Shown here piece after piece: positions 35,828 through 44,413 of a stretch of 64,000 nt of DNA. Source of the DNA: Streptomyces sp. NRRL S-340. Lineage in GTDB: Bacteria > Actinomycetota > Actinomycetes > Streptomycetales > Streptomycetaceae. The notes beneath the pieces were generated by a model. It was not told the origin of the DNA. It saw nothing but the letters and a program-made list of their open reading frames with translations, and ran no database searches. The stretch covers positions 39,680-103,679 of the forward strand of contig NZ_JOIY01000057.1 in NCBI RefSeq assembly GCF_000720185.1, in the 5' to 3' direction. A program made the translations under genes and the position numbers. The first letter of the stretch is position 1, and each line of letters opens with the position of its first letter.

Positions 35828-36706
35828 TCAGCCCTTGGTGCTGCCCGCGCTGATCCCGGCGATGATGTGCCGCTGGAAGACGAGGAAGAGGGCGACCATC
35901 GGGATGCTGGCGATCACCATCGCGGCGATGAGCACGGTCAGCTGGATGTTCTGCGAGAGCTGGACGAGGGCCACGCTGATGGGCTGTTCGTCGGTGTCGG
36001 AGAAGACCATCAGCGGCCACAGGAAGTCCTGCCAGACGGCGACCAGCGCGAAGATGGACACCACGCCGAGCACGGGCCGTGACATGGGCAGCACGATCGA
36101 CCACAGGGTGCGCAGCTTTCCGGCACCGTCGATCTCGGCGGCCTCCAGCACGTCGCGCGGTATCTGGTCGAAGAACCGCTTGAGCAGGTAGAGGTTGAAG
36201 GCGTTGGCGGCGGCCGGGAGCCAGATGGCGAGGGGGTCGTTGAGCAGGCTGGTGTGGATCAGCGGCAGGTCGGCGACGGTCAGGTACTTCGGTACGACCA
36301 GGGCCTGGGCGGGCACCATCAGGGTGGCGAGGATGCCGCCGAGGATCACCTTGCCGAAGGCGGGGCGCAGCCGGGACAGGGCGTAGGCGGCGGCCGTGCA
36401 GAACACCAGCTGGCAGGCCCAGGCGCCGGCCGCCTGCACGAAGGTGTTCCACAGGTGCCGGGGCAGTTGCATGAGGTCCCAGGCGTCGGTGTAGGCGCTC
36501 AGGTGCCAGTGCTCCGGCATGAGGGTGGGCGGGGTCCGTGCCACCTCGTCCGGTGATTTCAGGGCGCCGGTCACCATCCAGTAGACCGGGAAGAGGAAGG
36601 CGAGCGTGAACAGCAGGACCACGCCGGTGAAGACGGTCCAGTAGAGGGCCTTGCCGCGGGGGCGGGCCAGGGCCGCCGGGGAGAGGAGGGTACGGGTGCT
36701 GCTCAT
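35828..36706 (-). CDS. Sugar ABC transporter permease (MalG type)
   Basis: The product is 292 residues with six membrane helices. The cytoplasmic EAA loop for ATPase docking reads EAAEIDGAGKLRTLWSIVLP. The ending AGISAGSTKG is the conserved C-terminus of this permease group. Its start overlaps the preceding permease stop by 4 nt (ATGA). No ATPase gene is in this operon, which is normal in Streptomyces, where MsiK energises many sugar importers. Confidence 0.9.
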   Translation of the reverse strand: MSSTRTLLSPAALARPRGKALYWTVFTGVVLLFTLAFLFPVYWMVTGALKSPDEVARTPPTLMPEHWHLSAYTDAWDLMQLPRHLWNTFVQAAGAWACQLVFCTAAAYALSRLRPAFGKVILGGILATLMVPAQALVVPKYLTVADLPLIHTSLLNDPLAIWLPAAANAFNLYLLKRFFDQIPRDVLEAAEIDGAGKLRTLWSIVLPMSRPVLGVVSIFALVAVWQDFLWPLMVFSDTDEQPISVALVQLSQNIQLTVLIAAMVIASIPMVALFLVFQRHIIAGISAGSTKG

Positions 36707-37665
36707 GCGTCCTCCTGGCCGGAGCCGGAGCGGGTCAGCCGCAGGTAGCCGGCGGAGAACACGCCGAGCAGTACGAGCAGCATGACGCTGAGGGCGCAGG
36801 CGCCGCCGAAGTCGTTGTAGAGGAAGGCGTACTTGTAGATGAGGTAGAGGACGGTGACCGTGGCGCTCTCGGGGCCGCCGCCGGTGATCACGAACGGTTC
36901 GGTGAAGACCTGCATGGTCGCGATGATCTGGAGCAGCATCAGCATCAGGATCACGAACCGGGTCTGCGGGACGGTGACGTGCCGGATGCGCTGGAGCAGG
37001 CCCGCTCCGTCCAGTTCGGCGGCCTCGTACAGCTCGCCGGGGATGGACTGCAGGGCGGCCAGGTAGATCAGGACGGTGCCGCCGAGGTTGGCCCAGGTGG
37101 CGACGAGGACGAGGGAGACCAGGGCGGTGTCGGCGCCGTTGGTCCAGTTCGAGGTGGGCAGGTGCAGGGCGCGCAGCGCCTCGTTGGCCAGGCCCGCTCC
37201 GGGGTCGTAGAACCACTTCCACAGCAGGGCGCTGACCACGGGCGGGATCATCACCGGCAGGTAGACGACGACCCGGAAGAAGGCCTTGGCGTGCCTGAGT
37301 TCGTTCAGGACGAGGGCCAGGACGAAGGGGACGGCGAAGCCGATCAGCAGGGCGAGCGCGGTGAAGGTGAGGGTGTTGCGCCAGGCCGCGCCGAATTCCG
37401 GGTCGTGCAGGACGTGGGTGAAGTTGGCGGTGCCGACCCACTGGGGTGCCTGGCCGGGGGTGTACTTCTGGAAGGCGATCACGACGGCGCGGATCGCCGG
37501 GTACCAGGAGAACAGGGCGAAGCAGATCAGGCCGCCGAGCAGGAAGGCGTAGGCACGGGCCTGTTCGGCGAGGCGGCGCCGCCTGCGCTCCCGGGCGCGG
37601 GGCGGCGCCGGCAGGGGGTGGACGGCGACCGCCCGGGCGGGCCGCCGCTCGGCCGTCTTGGTCAT
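36703..37665 (-). CDS. Sugar ABC transporter permease (MalF type)
   Basis: The product is 320 residues with a basic N-terminus (ARERRRRRLAEQ) and six helices. The EAA motif is EAAELDGAGLLQRIRHVTVP, and the extracytoplasmic loop after helix 1 (AFQKYTPGQAPQWVGTANFTHVL) is typical of the MalF/UgpA group. It starts 6 bp after the binding-protein stop and overlaps the second permease. Partner of the MalG-type gene. Confidence 0.9.
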   Translation of the reverse strand: MTKTAERRPARAVAVHPLPAPPRARERRRRRLAEQARAYAFLLGGLICFALFSWYPAIRAVVIAFQKYTPGQAPQWVGTANFTHVLHDPEFGAAWRNTLTFTALALLIGFAVPFVLALVLNELRHAKAFFRVVVYLPVMIPPVVSALLWKWFYDPGAGLANEALRALHLPTSNWTNGADTALVSLVLVATWANLGGTVLIYLAALQSIPGELYEAAELDGAGLLQRIRHVTVPQTRFVILMLMLLQIIATMQVFTEPFVITGGGPESATVTVLYLIYKYAFLYNDFGGACALSVMLLVLLGVFSAGYLRLTRSGSGQEDA

Positions 37666-37671
37666 GGCGGG

Positions 37672-39021
37672 TCAGCTCCGTGCCAGGATGCCGTCGATCT
37701 TGCCGGAGGCGTCCTCGAGGAGCTGGTCGACGTCGGCGTCCTTCTTGGTCAGGACGGCGGAGACCACGCCGTCCAGGACGGAGTAGATCTGCTGTGCGTT
37801 GGGCGGCTCGACCTTCAGCCGAAGGTTCTGGTTGCCTTCCAGGAAGGAGCGGTAGTTCTCCACGGGCACGTTGGCGTTGGCCTTCTTGACCTGCTGGTCG
37901 GTGGCGTCGGCGGCGCCGGTGAACAGGCGGGGTTCGGGCAGGCCGACGGGTGCGTCGTTCTTCTTGGCGCGGGCGTAGTCCCCGAGGAAGCCCTTGCCGG
38001 GGGTGAGGAACATGTGGTCGAGCCACTTCAGGCCGGCCCGGATCTGGGCGGGCGTGTCCTTCTTGTTGAACATGTAGCCGTCGCCGCCGACGAGGGTGCC
38101 CTTGCCGCCGGGCATGGGGGCGAGGGCGAGGTCCTTGTAGTTGCCGCCCTTCTCCTTGACCAGGATCGGGATGTTGTCCGGGGCGGAGAGGTACATGCCG
38201 AGCTTGCCGGAACCCATCATCTGCTGGGCGTCGTTGATGACGAGGAGCTGCTTGCTGCCCATGGAGTCGTCGCTCCAGCGCATGTCGTGCAGGTTCTGCA
38301 GGACGGCACGCCCTTCGGGGGTGTCGACGTTCGCCTTCTTGCCGTCGGCGCTGACGACGTCGCCGCCCTGGGAGTACAGCTCGGCGGTGAAGTGCCAGCC
38401 GCCCTGGTTCTGGGCGCTGTAGTCGGCGTAGCCGACGGTGCCGCCGCCGAGTGCGGCGATCCTCCTGGCGTCGGCGCGCACCTCCTCCCAGGTCGTCGGC
38501 GGCTTGTCGGGGTCGAGGCCGGCCTTCTGGAAGAGCTTCCTGTTGTAGATCAGGCCCATCGAGTAGCCGGTGCGCGGGATGCCGTAGATCTTGCCGTCCA
38601 CGGTGTAGATGTCGCGCAGCTGCTTCTGGAGCGTGCCGTAGCTCTTCAGCTCCTTGACGTACGGGGTGAGATCGGCGGCCTGGCCGGTGGAGACGACGTG
38701 CTTGACGTCGGTGAAGTAGGTGTAGAAGACGTCCTCCATCTGCCCGCCGGCCAGTTTCGCGTCGAACGTCTTGGGGTCCTCGCAGGGGAACGCGTCGTGT
38801 GTGACGACGTCGATGTCCGGATGCTGCTTCTCGAAGGACGCCACGTCCTCGTCGAAGAACTTCCGGTCGGTCCTCGCGCTCTTGGGCGGCTCGCAGTTGA
38901 CCGTGATGCGGGTCTTGCCGTTCGCGGACGCGTCGTCGTCCGAACCGCACGACGTCACGGCGAGGGCAAGGGAGCAGACGCCGATCGCGGCGACGGCATG
39001 GCGGAACCCGGTGCTTCTCAT
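37672..39021 (-). CDS. Sugar ABC transporter substrate-binding lipoprotein
   Basis: The product is 449 residues. A lipoprotein signal ends in the lipobox LAVTSC (Cys about residue 25). The mature part follows the extracellular solute-binding protein family 1 pattern: RKFFDEDVASFEKQHPDIDVV, GKIYGIPRTGYSMGLIYNRKLFQKAGL, PTTWEEVRADARRIA and a long C-terminal tail. ATG at 39021 has AGAGGGG upstream. It is the first gene of a five-gene transcription unit (binding protein, two permeases, GH13, GH87). The AT-richer leader with CGCAAGA elements suggests control by the upstream LacI protein. Confidence 0.9.
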   Translation of the reverse strand: MRSTGFRHAVAAIGVCSLALAVTSCGSDDDASANGKTRITVNCEPPKSARTDRKFFDEDVASFEKQHPDIDVVTHDAFPCEDPKTFDAKLAGGQMEDVFYTYFTDVKHVVSTGQAADLTPYVKELKSYGTLQKQLRDIYTVDGKIYGIPRTGYSMGLIYNRKLFQKAGLDPDKPPTTWEEVRADARRIAALGGGTVGYADYSAQNQGGWHFTAELYSQGGDVVSADGKKANVDTPEGRAVLQNLHDMRWSDDSMGSKQLLVINDAQQMMGSGKLGMYLSAPDNIPILVKEKGGNYKDLALAPMPGGKGTLVGGDGYMFNKKDTPAQIRAGLKWLDHMFLTPGKGFLGDYARAKKNDAPVGLPEPRLFTGAADATDQQVKKANANVPVENYRSFLEGNQNLRLKVEPPNAQQIYSVLDGVVSAVLTKKDADVDQLLEDASGKIDGILARS

Positions 39022-39080
39022 CGGTGGACCCCTCTGGACAGGAGCGGTGGGCGTCGCACACTCAAGCACCGGGGGCAGCA

Positions 39081-39120
39081 GCGCGCAAGATGTCGCGCAG
39101 AAACTGAAATTATTTGACAG
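39081..39120 (-). promoter_or_regulatory. Candidate operator/promoter of the alpha-glucan operon
   Basis: GCGCGCAAGATGTCGCGC at 39081-39098 carries the CGCAAGA element also repeated before the LacI gene. An unusually AT-rich stretch (AAATTATTTGACA, plus strand 39107-39119) lies just upstream in the minus direction and probably contains the promoter. Confidence 0.45.
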
Positions 39121-39161
39121 TGCACCGTCTCCCTGGGACCACCGCGCAGGCCCCGGGCCCG

Positions 39162-40160
39162 TCAGGGGCGGGGGGCCTGCGCGGTGGAGCCGCGGACCAC
39201 CAGTTCCGGCTCGAACAGAAGCTCGTCGGCGGGGACGGCGCTGCCGCCGATCTGCGCGTTGAGCAGTTCCACGGCCGCCTTGCCCATGGACTCGATGGGC
39301 TGGCGGACGGTGGTCAGGGGCGGCTCCGTGCAGTTCATCAGCGCGGAGTCGTCGTAGCCCACGACGGAGATCCGGGAGGGGACGTCGAGTCCGCGGCGGC
39401 GCGCGGCGCGCACGACGCCCAGGGCGAGCGGGTCGCTGGCGCAGATGAACCCGGTGACGCCCCGGTCGATGAGCTTGGCCGCCGCGGCGTGGCCGCCCTC
39501 GATGGAGAAGATGGCGCGGCCGACGAACTCGTCGGGCAGCTCGACGCCGAACGCGCGGGCCGCCGCCAGCTTGCGGGCGGAGGGCACGTGGTCGCCGGGC
39601 CCGAGGACGAGGCCGATCCGCTCGTGCCCCAGGGAGACCAGGTGCCGCCAGGCCTGTTCCACGGCCACCGCGTCGTCGCAGGACACCGCGGGGAAGCCGA
39701 GGTCCGCGATGCCCGCGTTGACCAGCACGACGGGGATGTTGCGGTCGGCCAGGAGCCGGTAGTGGTCGTGCGGCGCGTCCGACTGGGCGTACAGGCCGCC
39801 GGCGAAGACGACCCCGGAGACCTGCTGCTGGAGCAGCAGCTCGACGTAGTCGGCCTCGGACACCCCGCCCTTGGTCTGGGTGCACAGCACCGGGGTCAGG
39901 CCGAGCTGGGCCAGGGCGCCGCCGATGACCTCGGCGAAGGCGGGGAAGATGGGGTTCTGCAGCTCGGGCAGGACCAGGCCGACCAGCCGGGCGCGCTCGC
40001 CGCGCAGTTGCGTGGGCCGCTCGTAGCCGAGCACGTCCAGCGCGGACAGGACCGCCTGCCGGGTGGCTTCGGAGACTCCGGGTTTGCCGTTGAGCACCCG
40101 GCTGACCGTGGCCTCGCTGACCCCGACCTTCTTCGCCACTTCCGCAAGTCGTCGCGTCAT
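39162..40160 (-). CDS. LacI-family regulator of the alpha-glucan operon
   Basis: The product is 332 residues. HTH TRRLAEVAKKVGVSEATVSRVLNG is followed by the hinge and a sugar-binding domain (about 60-330) ending GYDDSALMNCTEPPLTTVRQP. It lies 140 bp upstream of the binding-protein gene and reads the same way. The ATG at 40160 has no ribosome site; TATTCT sits 7 nt before it, suggesting leaderless expression, and CGCAAGA units overlap that box. This predicts autorepression and repression of the transport/hydrolysis operon, relieved by an alpha-gluco-oligosaccharide. Confidence 0.88.
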   Translation of the reverse strand: MTRRLAEVAKKVGVSEATVSRVLNGKPGVSEATRQAVLSALDVLGYERPTQLRGERARLVGLVLPELQNPIFPAFAEVIGGALAQLGLTPVLCTQTKGGVSEADYVELLLQQQVSGVVFAGGLYAQSDAPHDHYRLLADRNIPVVLVNAGIADLGFPAVSCDDAVAVEQAWRHLVSLGHERIGLVLGPGDHVPSARKLAAARAFGVELPDEFVGRAIFSIEGGHAAAAKLIDRGVTGFICASDPLALGVVRAARRRGLDVPSRISVVGYDDSALMNCTEPPLTTVRQPIESMGKAAVELLNAQIGGSAVPADELLFEPELVVRGSTAQAPRP

Positions 40161-40161
40161 G

Positions 40162-40202
40162 CACGCAAGAATAGCGCAAGAATCGCAAGGCGTTTGCGTA
40201 AA
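40162..40202 (-). promoter_or_regulatory. LacI promoter with repeated CGCAAG operator elements
   Basis: Plus-strand CGCAAGAAT occurs at 40165 and 40175, CGCAAGG at 40184 and TTTGCG at 40193. The minus-strand -10 candidate TATTCT (40168-40173) lies 7 nt before the ATG and is overlapped by two of the elements. Confidence 0.5.
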
Positions 40203-40297
40203 GGTTCCGGCCACCGGCAGGCCGTGACGCGCGCCGTACGCGCCTCTCTGCGCCGTGCGGGCTCCCGGAGCGCGGCCTGGATGACCGGCGTGCGCGG

Positions 40298-41113
40298 CTA
40301 CACGCGGCTCGTCGTCGCCGTGTCCGACGACAGCCGCTGGGCGAGGTAGATCGGCAGGACCGACAGCAGCACCAGGACGGCCGCCACGACGTTGACCACG
40401 GGGGCCTGGCGCGGCCTGGTCATGTTGCCGAAGATCCAGACCGGCAGTGTCTCGACACCGGGCCCGGCGGTGAAGGTGGTCACCACGATCTCGTCGAAGG
40501 ACAGCGCGAAGGACAGCAGCGCGCCCGCGAGCAGCGCCGAACGCACCAGCGGGAAGGTGACGTCGGCGAAGACGCGGAAGGTGTGCGCGCCCAGGTCCGT
40601 CGCCGCCTCCTCGTAGGAGGTGGTGGTGCGCCGCAGCCGGGCGACGACGTTGTTGAAGACGACGACGACGCAGAACGTGGCGTGCCCGACGACCACGGTG
40701 AACAGACCGAGTCCCACGCCGAGCGGGGCGAGCACCGTGGAGAAGGCGGAGTTGAGGGCGATGCCGGTCACGATGCCGGGCAGCGCGATCGGCAGTACGA
40801 CGACGAAGGAGACGGCGCCGCGGCCGAAGAAGCGGTGCCGGGCCACCGCGAAGGCGATGAGCGTGCCGAGGACCAGGGCGATCGCGGTCGCGCCGAGGCC
40901 CGCCTTCACCGAAACCCACAGGGCCGCGCGGGCCCCGGAGCTGCGCCACGCCGCCGCCCACCAGTGCAGGGTCAGTCCCCGGGGCGGCCAGCTCGCGCTG
41001 CGGTCGGGGTTGAGGGAGTTGACGAGGACCAGCAGCAGCGGGACGTAGATGACCGCGAAGCCGAGCCCGGCGGCGACGCGGAGCGCGATGCGCGCCCGGC
41101 GGGAGAGCTGCAT
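40298..41113 (-). CDS. potC: Polyamine-type ABC transporter permease (PotC-like)
   Basis: The product is 271 residues with six predicted helices. The EAA-like loop is EEAATDLGAHTFRVFADVTFPLV. The segments LSFALSFDEIVVTTFTAG and LPVWIFGNMTRPRQAPVVNVVAA are diagnostic of PotC/spermidine-putrescine permeases. ATG at 41113. It is the last gene of the four-gene pot-like operon (ATPase, binding protein, PotB, PotC). Substrate could be a polyamine or a related amine. Confidence 0.85.
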   Translation of the reverse strand: MQLSRRARIALRVAAGLGFAVIYVPLLLVLVNSLNPDRSASWPPRGLTLHWWAAAWRSSGARAALWVSVKAGLGATAIALVLGTLIAFAVARHRFFGRGAVSFVVVLPIALPGIVTGIALNSAFSTVLAPLGVGLGLFTVVVGHATFCVVVVFNNVVARLRRTTTSYEEAATDLGAHTFRVFADVTFPLVRSALLAGALLSFALSFDEIVVTTFTAGPGVETLPVWIFGNMTRPRQAPVVNVVAAVLVLLSVLPIYLAQRLSSDTATTSRV

Positions 41114-41142
41114 GACGTGGGAACACCCCCTGGGACGGCGGT

Positions 41143-42045
41143 TCACAGACTGCTGAGGGCACCGGTGCGGCGCATCGCGAGCAGGTAGAGGACGATGACG
41201 ACCACGGGGACGGTGCCCAGCGCGGCCGCCATGGGCAGGTCGAGTTCGATGTCGGAGTAGACGAGATTGCCGATCAGCTGGGTCTTGCCGCCGACGATCT
41301 GCACGGTGATGTAGTCGCCGAGGCTGAGCGAGAAGGTGAAGACCGATCCGGCGGCGACCGACGGCAGCACCATGGGCAGCACCACCGACCGGAAGGTCCT
41401 GGAGGGCCGGGCGCCGAGGTCGGCCGAGGCGTCGAGCAGGCCCGCGGGCAGCCGCTCCAGGGCGGTGTGCACGGGCAGGATCATGTACGGCAGCCACAGG
41501 TACGTCAGGGTCAGCACCGTCGCGGGCAGCCCGAACCCGGGGCCGGTCAGACCGAACGGCTCCAGCACCCAGTCGGCGAGTCCGCCCCGGGAGAGGATCA
41601 GCCGCCAGGCGTACACCTTGACCAGGTAACTCGCCCACAGCGGGGTGAGGATGGCCACCACCAGCAGCGGACGCCACCGGGGCCGGGCGACGCGCGCGGT
41701 GTAGAACGCGAGCGGGAAGGCGATCACCGCGCACAGGGCGGTGACCGCGAGGGCGACGCCGATGCTGCGCACGATCACCTGCCGGTAGACCGGGGTGGTC
41801 AGCAGGGCGTGGAAGTTGTCGGCGGACCAGACCTTGACGACCGCGGAGGTGAAGGTGTCCGTCGTCCAGAAGGCGGAGACGAACAGCACGCCCAGGGAGC
41901 CGAGGTAGAGCACGGTCAGCCACAGCAGCGGGGCGGCCAGCAGCAGCGAGAGCCTGAGCCGGGGGCGGCGGTGCAGCGCCCCGGCCAGCCGCCGGGCGGC
42001 CCCCGGCCCGGCCCGGCGCGCCGCGCTCGGTGCGGTGGCGGTCAC
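41143..42045 (-). CDS. potB: Polyamine-type ABC transporter permease (PotB-like)
   Basis: The product is 300 residues. Six helices follow a basic N-terminus. The docking loop reads DASADLGARPSRTFRSVVLPMVLP, and SLSLGDYITVQIVGGKTQLIGNLVYS is a PotB hallmark. It starts 3 bp after the binding-protein stop codon and precedes potC by 29 bp. Confidence 0.87.
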   Translation of the reverse strand: MTATAPSAARRAGPGAARRLAGALHRRPRLRLSLLLAAPLLWLTVLYLGSLGVLFVSAFWTTDTFTSAVVKVWSADNFHALLTTPVYRQVIVRSIGVALAVTALCAVIAFPLAFYTARVARPRWRPLLVVAILTPLWASYLVKVYAWRLILSRGGLADWVLEPFGLTGPGFGLPATVLTLTYLWLPYMILPVHTALERLPAGLLDASADLGARPSRTFRSVVLPMVLPSVAAGSVFTFSLSLGDYITVQIVGGKTQLIGNLVYSDIELDLPMAAALGTVPVVVIVLYLLAMRRTGALSSL

Positions 42046-42048
42046 GGC

Positions 42049-43245
42049 TCAGCCCTTGATCTCGGTCCAGGCCCGCACCCACTGGGCGTAGGGCACGCAC
42101 TTCACGTCCGTCCGGCCGTCCAGGCACTGCTCGATGGGGGTGTTCCAGAAGGCGATCCGCTTCCAGTACCCGGTGTCGGCGGCGTGGTACGTGGTGCAGA
42201 ACTTGCGGTCACCGGTGTGCTGGCACGCCGCGGCGTTGGCCGGTGCCTCGCCGAAGTACTCGGCGACCTGGGCGTTGACCTTCGGGGAGACGATCCAGTC
42301 GAGCCATTTGTAGGCGCAGTTGGGGTGCTTGGCCTTGGCGGAGACCATCCAGGTGTCGGACCAGCCGGTCGAGCCCTCCTTCGGGACGAATGCCTTGACA
42401 TCGGCGCCCTCGGAGGCGGCGAGGTTGGCGATGACCTGCCAGGTGGTACCGATCACGGAGTCGCCGCTCTTGAATGCGGAGACCTCCTTGAGGTAGTCGC
42501 CCCAGTACTCGCCGACGCTGGAGTTCTGCTTCTTCAGCAGGGCCACGGCCGCGTCGAACTGCTCGCGGTCCAGGGCGTAGGGGTCCTTGATCTTCAGCTC
42601 GGGCCGGGTGGCCTTCAGGTAGAGGGCGGCGTCGGCGATGTAGATGGGCGAGTCGTAGGCGGTGACGTGCCCCTTGTACGCCGCCGCGCCGTCGAAGACG
42701 GCCGACCAGGAGGTGGGGGCCGGCTTCACCTTGTCCGTGTTGTACATGAGCAGGTTGGCGCCGCGGCCGTGCGGGATGCCGTACGCCTTGCCCTTGACGG
42801 AGTTCCAGGGCTGCATCTTCAGGTCGGGGAAGATGCCGCTGTAGTTGGGCACGAGCGCGGTGTTGACGGGGGCGGCGTCGCCGGAGGCGATCAGGCGCAG
42901 GGAGGCGTCCCCGGAGGCCGACACCGCGTCGTACTGGCCCGTCTTCATCAGTTTGACCATCTCGTCGGAGCTGGCGGCCACCTTGGAGCGGACCTGGCAG
43001 CCGGTCTGCCGTTCGAAGCCGCTGACCCAGTCGGCCTTGGGGTCGTTCGAGCCGTCCTCGACGTACCCGGCCCAGGCGATCAGGTCGACCTGGCCCTCGG
43101 TGCGGCCCAGGTGGGCGGGTGCCTTGAGGTCGGGCGGGTTCAGGCCGCCGCCGGAGGAGCCGCCGTCGCCGGAGGAGCCGCAGGCCGTCGCGGCCAGCAG
43201 GGTCGCGGCGGCGGCCGTGGCGAGCAGGGTTCGGGCGGGTCGCAT
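42049..43245 (-). CDS. potD: Polyamine-type ABC transporter substrate-binding lipoprotein (PotD-like)
   Basis: The product is 398 residues. Lipobox LAATAC (Cys about 22) follows a short signal and a Gly/Ser-rich linker. The mature region has the PotD features VDLIAWAGYVEDGSNDPKADWV, YDAVSASGDASLRLIASGDAAPVNTALVPNY and an AMNPKV-like YKWLDWIVSPKVNAQVAEYFGEAPAN. This group binds spermidine, putrescine or other small cationic or amine ligands. It is between the ATPase and permease genes. Confidence 0.87.
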   Translation of the reverse strand: MRPARTLLATAAAATLLAATACGSSGDGGSSGGGLNPPDLKAPAHLGRTEGQVDLIAWAGYVEDGSNDPKADWVSGFERQTGCQVRSKVAASSDEMVKLMKTGQYDAVSASGDASLRLIASGDAAPVNTALVPNYSGIFPDLKMQPWNSVKGKAYGIPHGRGANLLMYNTDKVKPAPTSWSAVFDGAAAYKGHVTAYDSPIYIADAALYLKATRPELKIKDPYALDREQFDAAVALLKKQNSSVGEYWGDYLKEVSAFKSGDSVIGTTWQVIANLAASEGADVKAFVPKEGSTGWSDTWMVSAKAKHPNCAYKWLDWIVSPKVNAQVAEYFGEAPANAAACQHTGDRKFCTTYHAADTGYWKRIAFWNTPIEQCLDGRTDVKCVPYAQWVRAWTEIKG

Positions 43246-43273
43246 GACGTGCCTCCCAGGGGACGGGAACGGT

Positions 43274-44311
43274 TCAGACGGCGCCGGGCACCTGGACGGT
43301 GTGCCGGCGGTGCCAGGACAGGCGGACCCTGGTGCCGCGGTAGGCGGCGACGTCCTCGGCGGAGGACTCCAGGTTCTGCTGGAGCGCGGTGAGCCGGCCG
43401 CCGGCGTCGAGGTCGACCAGGAAGCGGGTGGAGTCGCCGAGGTAGACGACCTCGGCGACGGTCCCGGTGGCGGTCGCGTGTCCGGGGTCGTCCGCGAGGG
43501 CGGCCTCCTTGTGCACGCGGATCTTCTCCGGCCGGATGCTGTGGACGCCGCCGGTACCGAGGATCCGCCGGGCGGACTCGCCCTGGAGCAGGTTGGAGGT
43601 GCCGACGAAGGAGGCGACGAAGGCGGTCGCCGGCCGCTCGTAGATCTCGGCGGGGGTGCCGACCTGTTCGACGCGGCCCTCGCGGAAGACGGCGATGCGG
43701 TCGCTCATGGTCAGCGCCTCCTGCTGGTCGTGGGTGACCAGGACGAAGGTGATGCCGACGTCGCGCTGGAGCGTCTTGAGTTCGACCTGCATCCGCTCGC
43801 GCAGCTTCAGGTCGAGGGCGCCGAGCGGTTCGTCGAGCAGCAGGACGCGGGGGCGGCCGGCCAGGGCGCGGGCGAGGGCCACCCGCTGGCGCTGGCCGCC
43901 GGACAGGGCCGCCGGGCGCCGCTTGCCGTAGCCGTCCAGACCGACCTCGGTGAGCGCCTTGCGGGCCCGCACCAGCCGCTCCGCCTTGGGCACCTTGCGG
44001 ACCTTGAGGCCGTAGGCGACGTTCTGTTCGGCCGTCATGTGCGGGAAGAGGGCGTAGTCCTGGAAGACGGTGTGGACGTCGCGTTCGAAGGGGGCGAGGT
44101 CCGTGACGTCCCGTCCGCCGAGCGCGACGCTGCCGCCGGTGGGCGTCTCGAATCCGGCGATCAGGCGCAGGACGGTGGTCTTGCCCGAGCCCGAGGGACC
44201 GAGCAGGGAGAAGAACTCCCCGTCCCCCACTTCCAGATCGACCCCGGCCACCGCGGTCGTCTCGCCGAACGTCTTGCGCAGGCCCTGCAGCCGGATCGCG
44301 CTTCCCTCCAT
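43274..44311 (-). CDS. potA: Polyamine-type ABC transporter ATP-binding protein (PotA-like)
   Basis: The product is 345 residues. Walker A GPSGSGKTT, Q-loop VFQDYALFPHM, signature LSGGQRQR and Walker B RVLLLDEPLGALD are complete, followed by a TOBE regulatory domain (about 265-345) with SIRPEKIRV. ATG at 44311 has AGAAAGG about 8 nt upstream. A good promoter lies 40-65 bp upstream. It is the first gene of the pot-like operon and divergent from a GntR regulator. Confidence 0.9.
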   Translation of the reverse strand: MEGSAIRLQGLRKTFGETTAVAGVDLEVGDGEFFSLLGPSGSGKTTVLRLIAGFETPTGGSVALGGRDVTDLAPFERDVHTVFQDYALFPHMTAEQNVAYGLKVRKVPKAERLVRARKALTEVGLDGYGKRRPAALSGGQRQRVALARALAGRPRVLLLDEPLGALDLKLRERMQVELKTLQRDVGITFVLVTHDQQEALTMSDRIAVFREGRVEQVGTPAEIYERPATAFVASFVGTSNLLQGESARRILGTGGVHSIRPEKIRVHKEAALADDPGHATATGTVAEVVYLGDSTRFLVDLDAGGRLTALQQNLESSAEDVAAYRGTRVRLSWHRRHTVQVPGAV

Positions 44312-44348
44312 GCGGGAACCTTTCTGGCGCTCACGAACGTTGCAGGGA

Positions 44349-44377
44349 AACATATGAAGTCATAGTTCAAAGCTCAA
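44349..44377 (-). promoter_or_regulatory. potABCD promoter with embedded palindrome
   Basis: On the minus strand, TTGAGC (44377-44372) and TATGTT (44354-44349) are 17 bp apart. The palindrome TATGA-AG-TCATA (44353-44364) sits in the spacer at the -10 side, an ideal place for repression by the adjacent GntR protein. Confidence 0.65.
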
Positions 44378-44413
44378 GACCGCCTCCGGGCAAAGCTTGG
44401 GTCAACGGGCGAG

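Noticed and set aside
43274..44353. Upstream start (44353) for the potA-like gene
   Set aside because: It would place the start inside the -10 box of a good promoter; the ATG at 44311 has a ribosome site and matches the family start.
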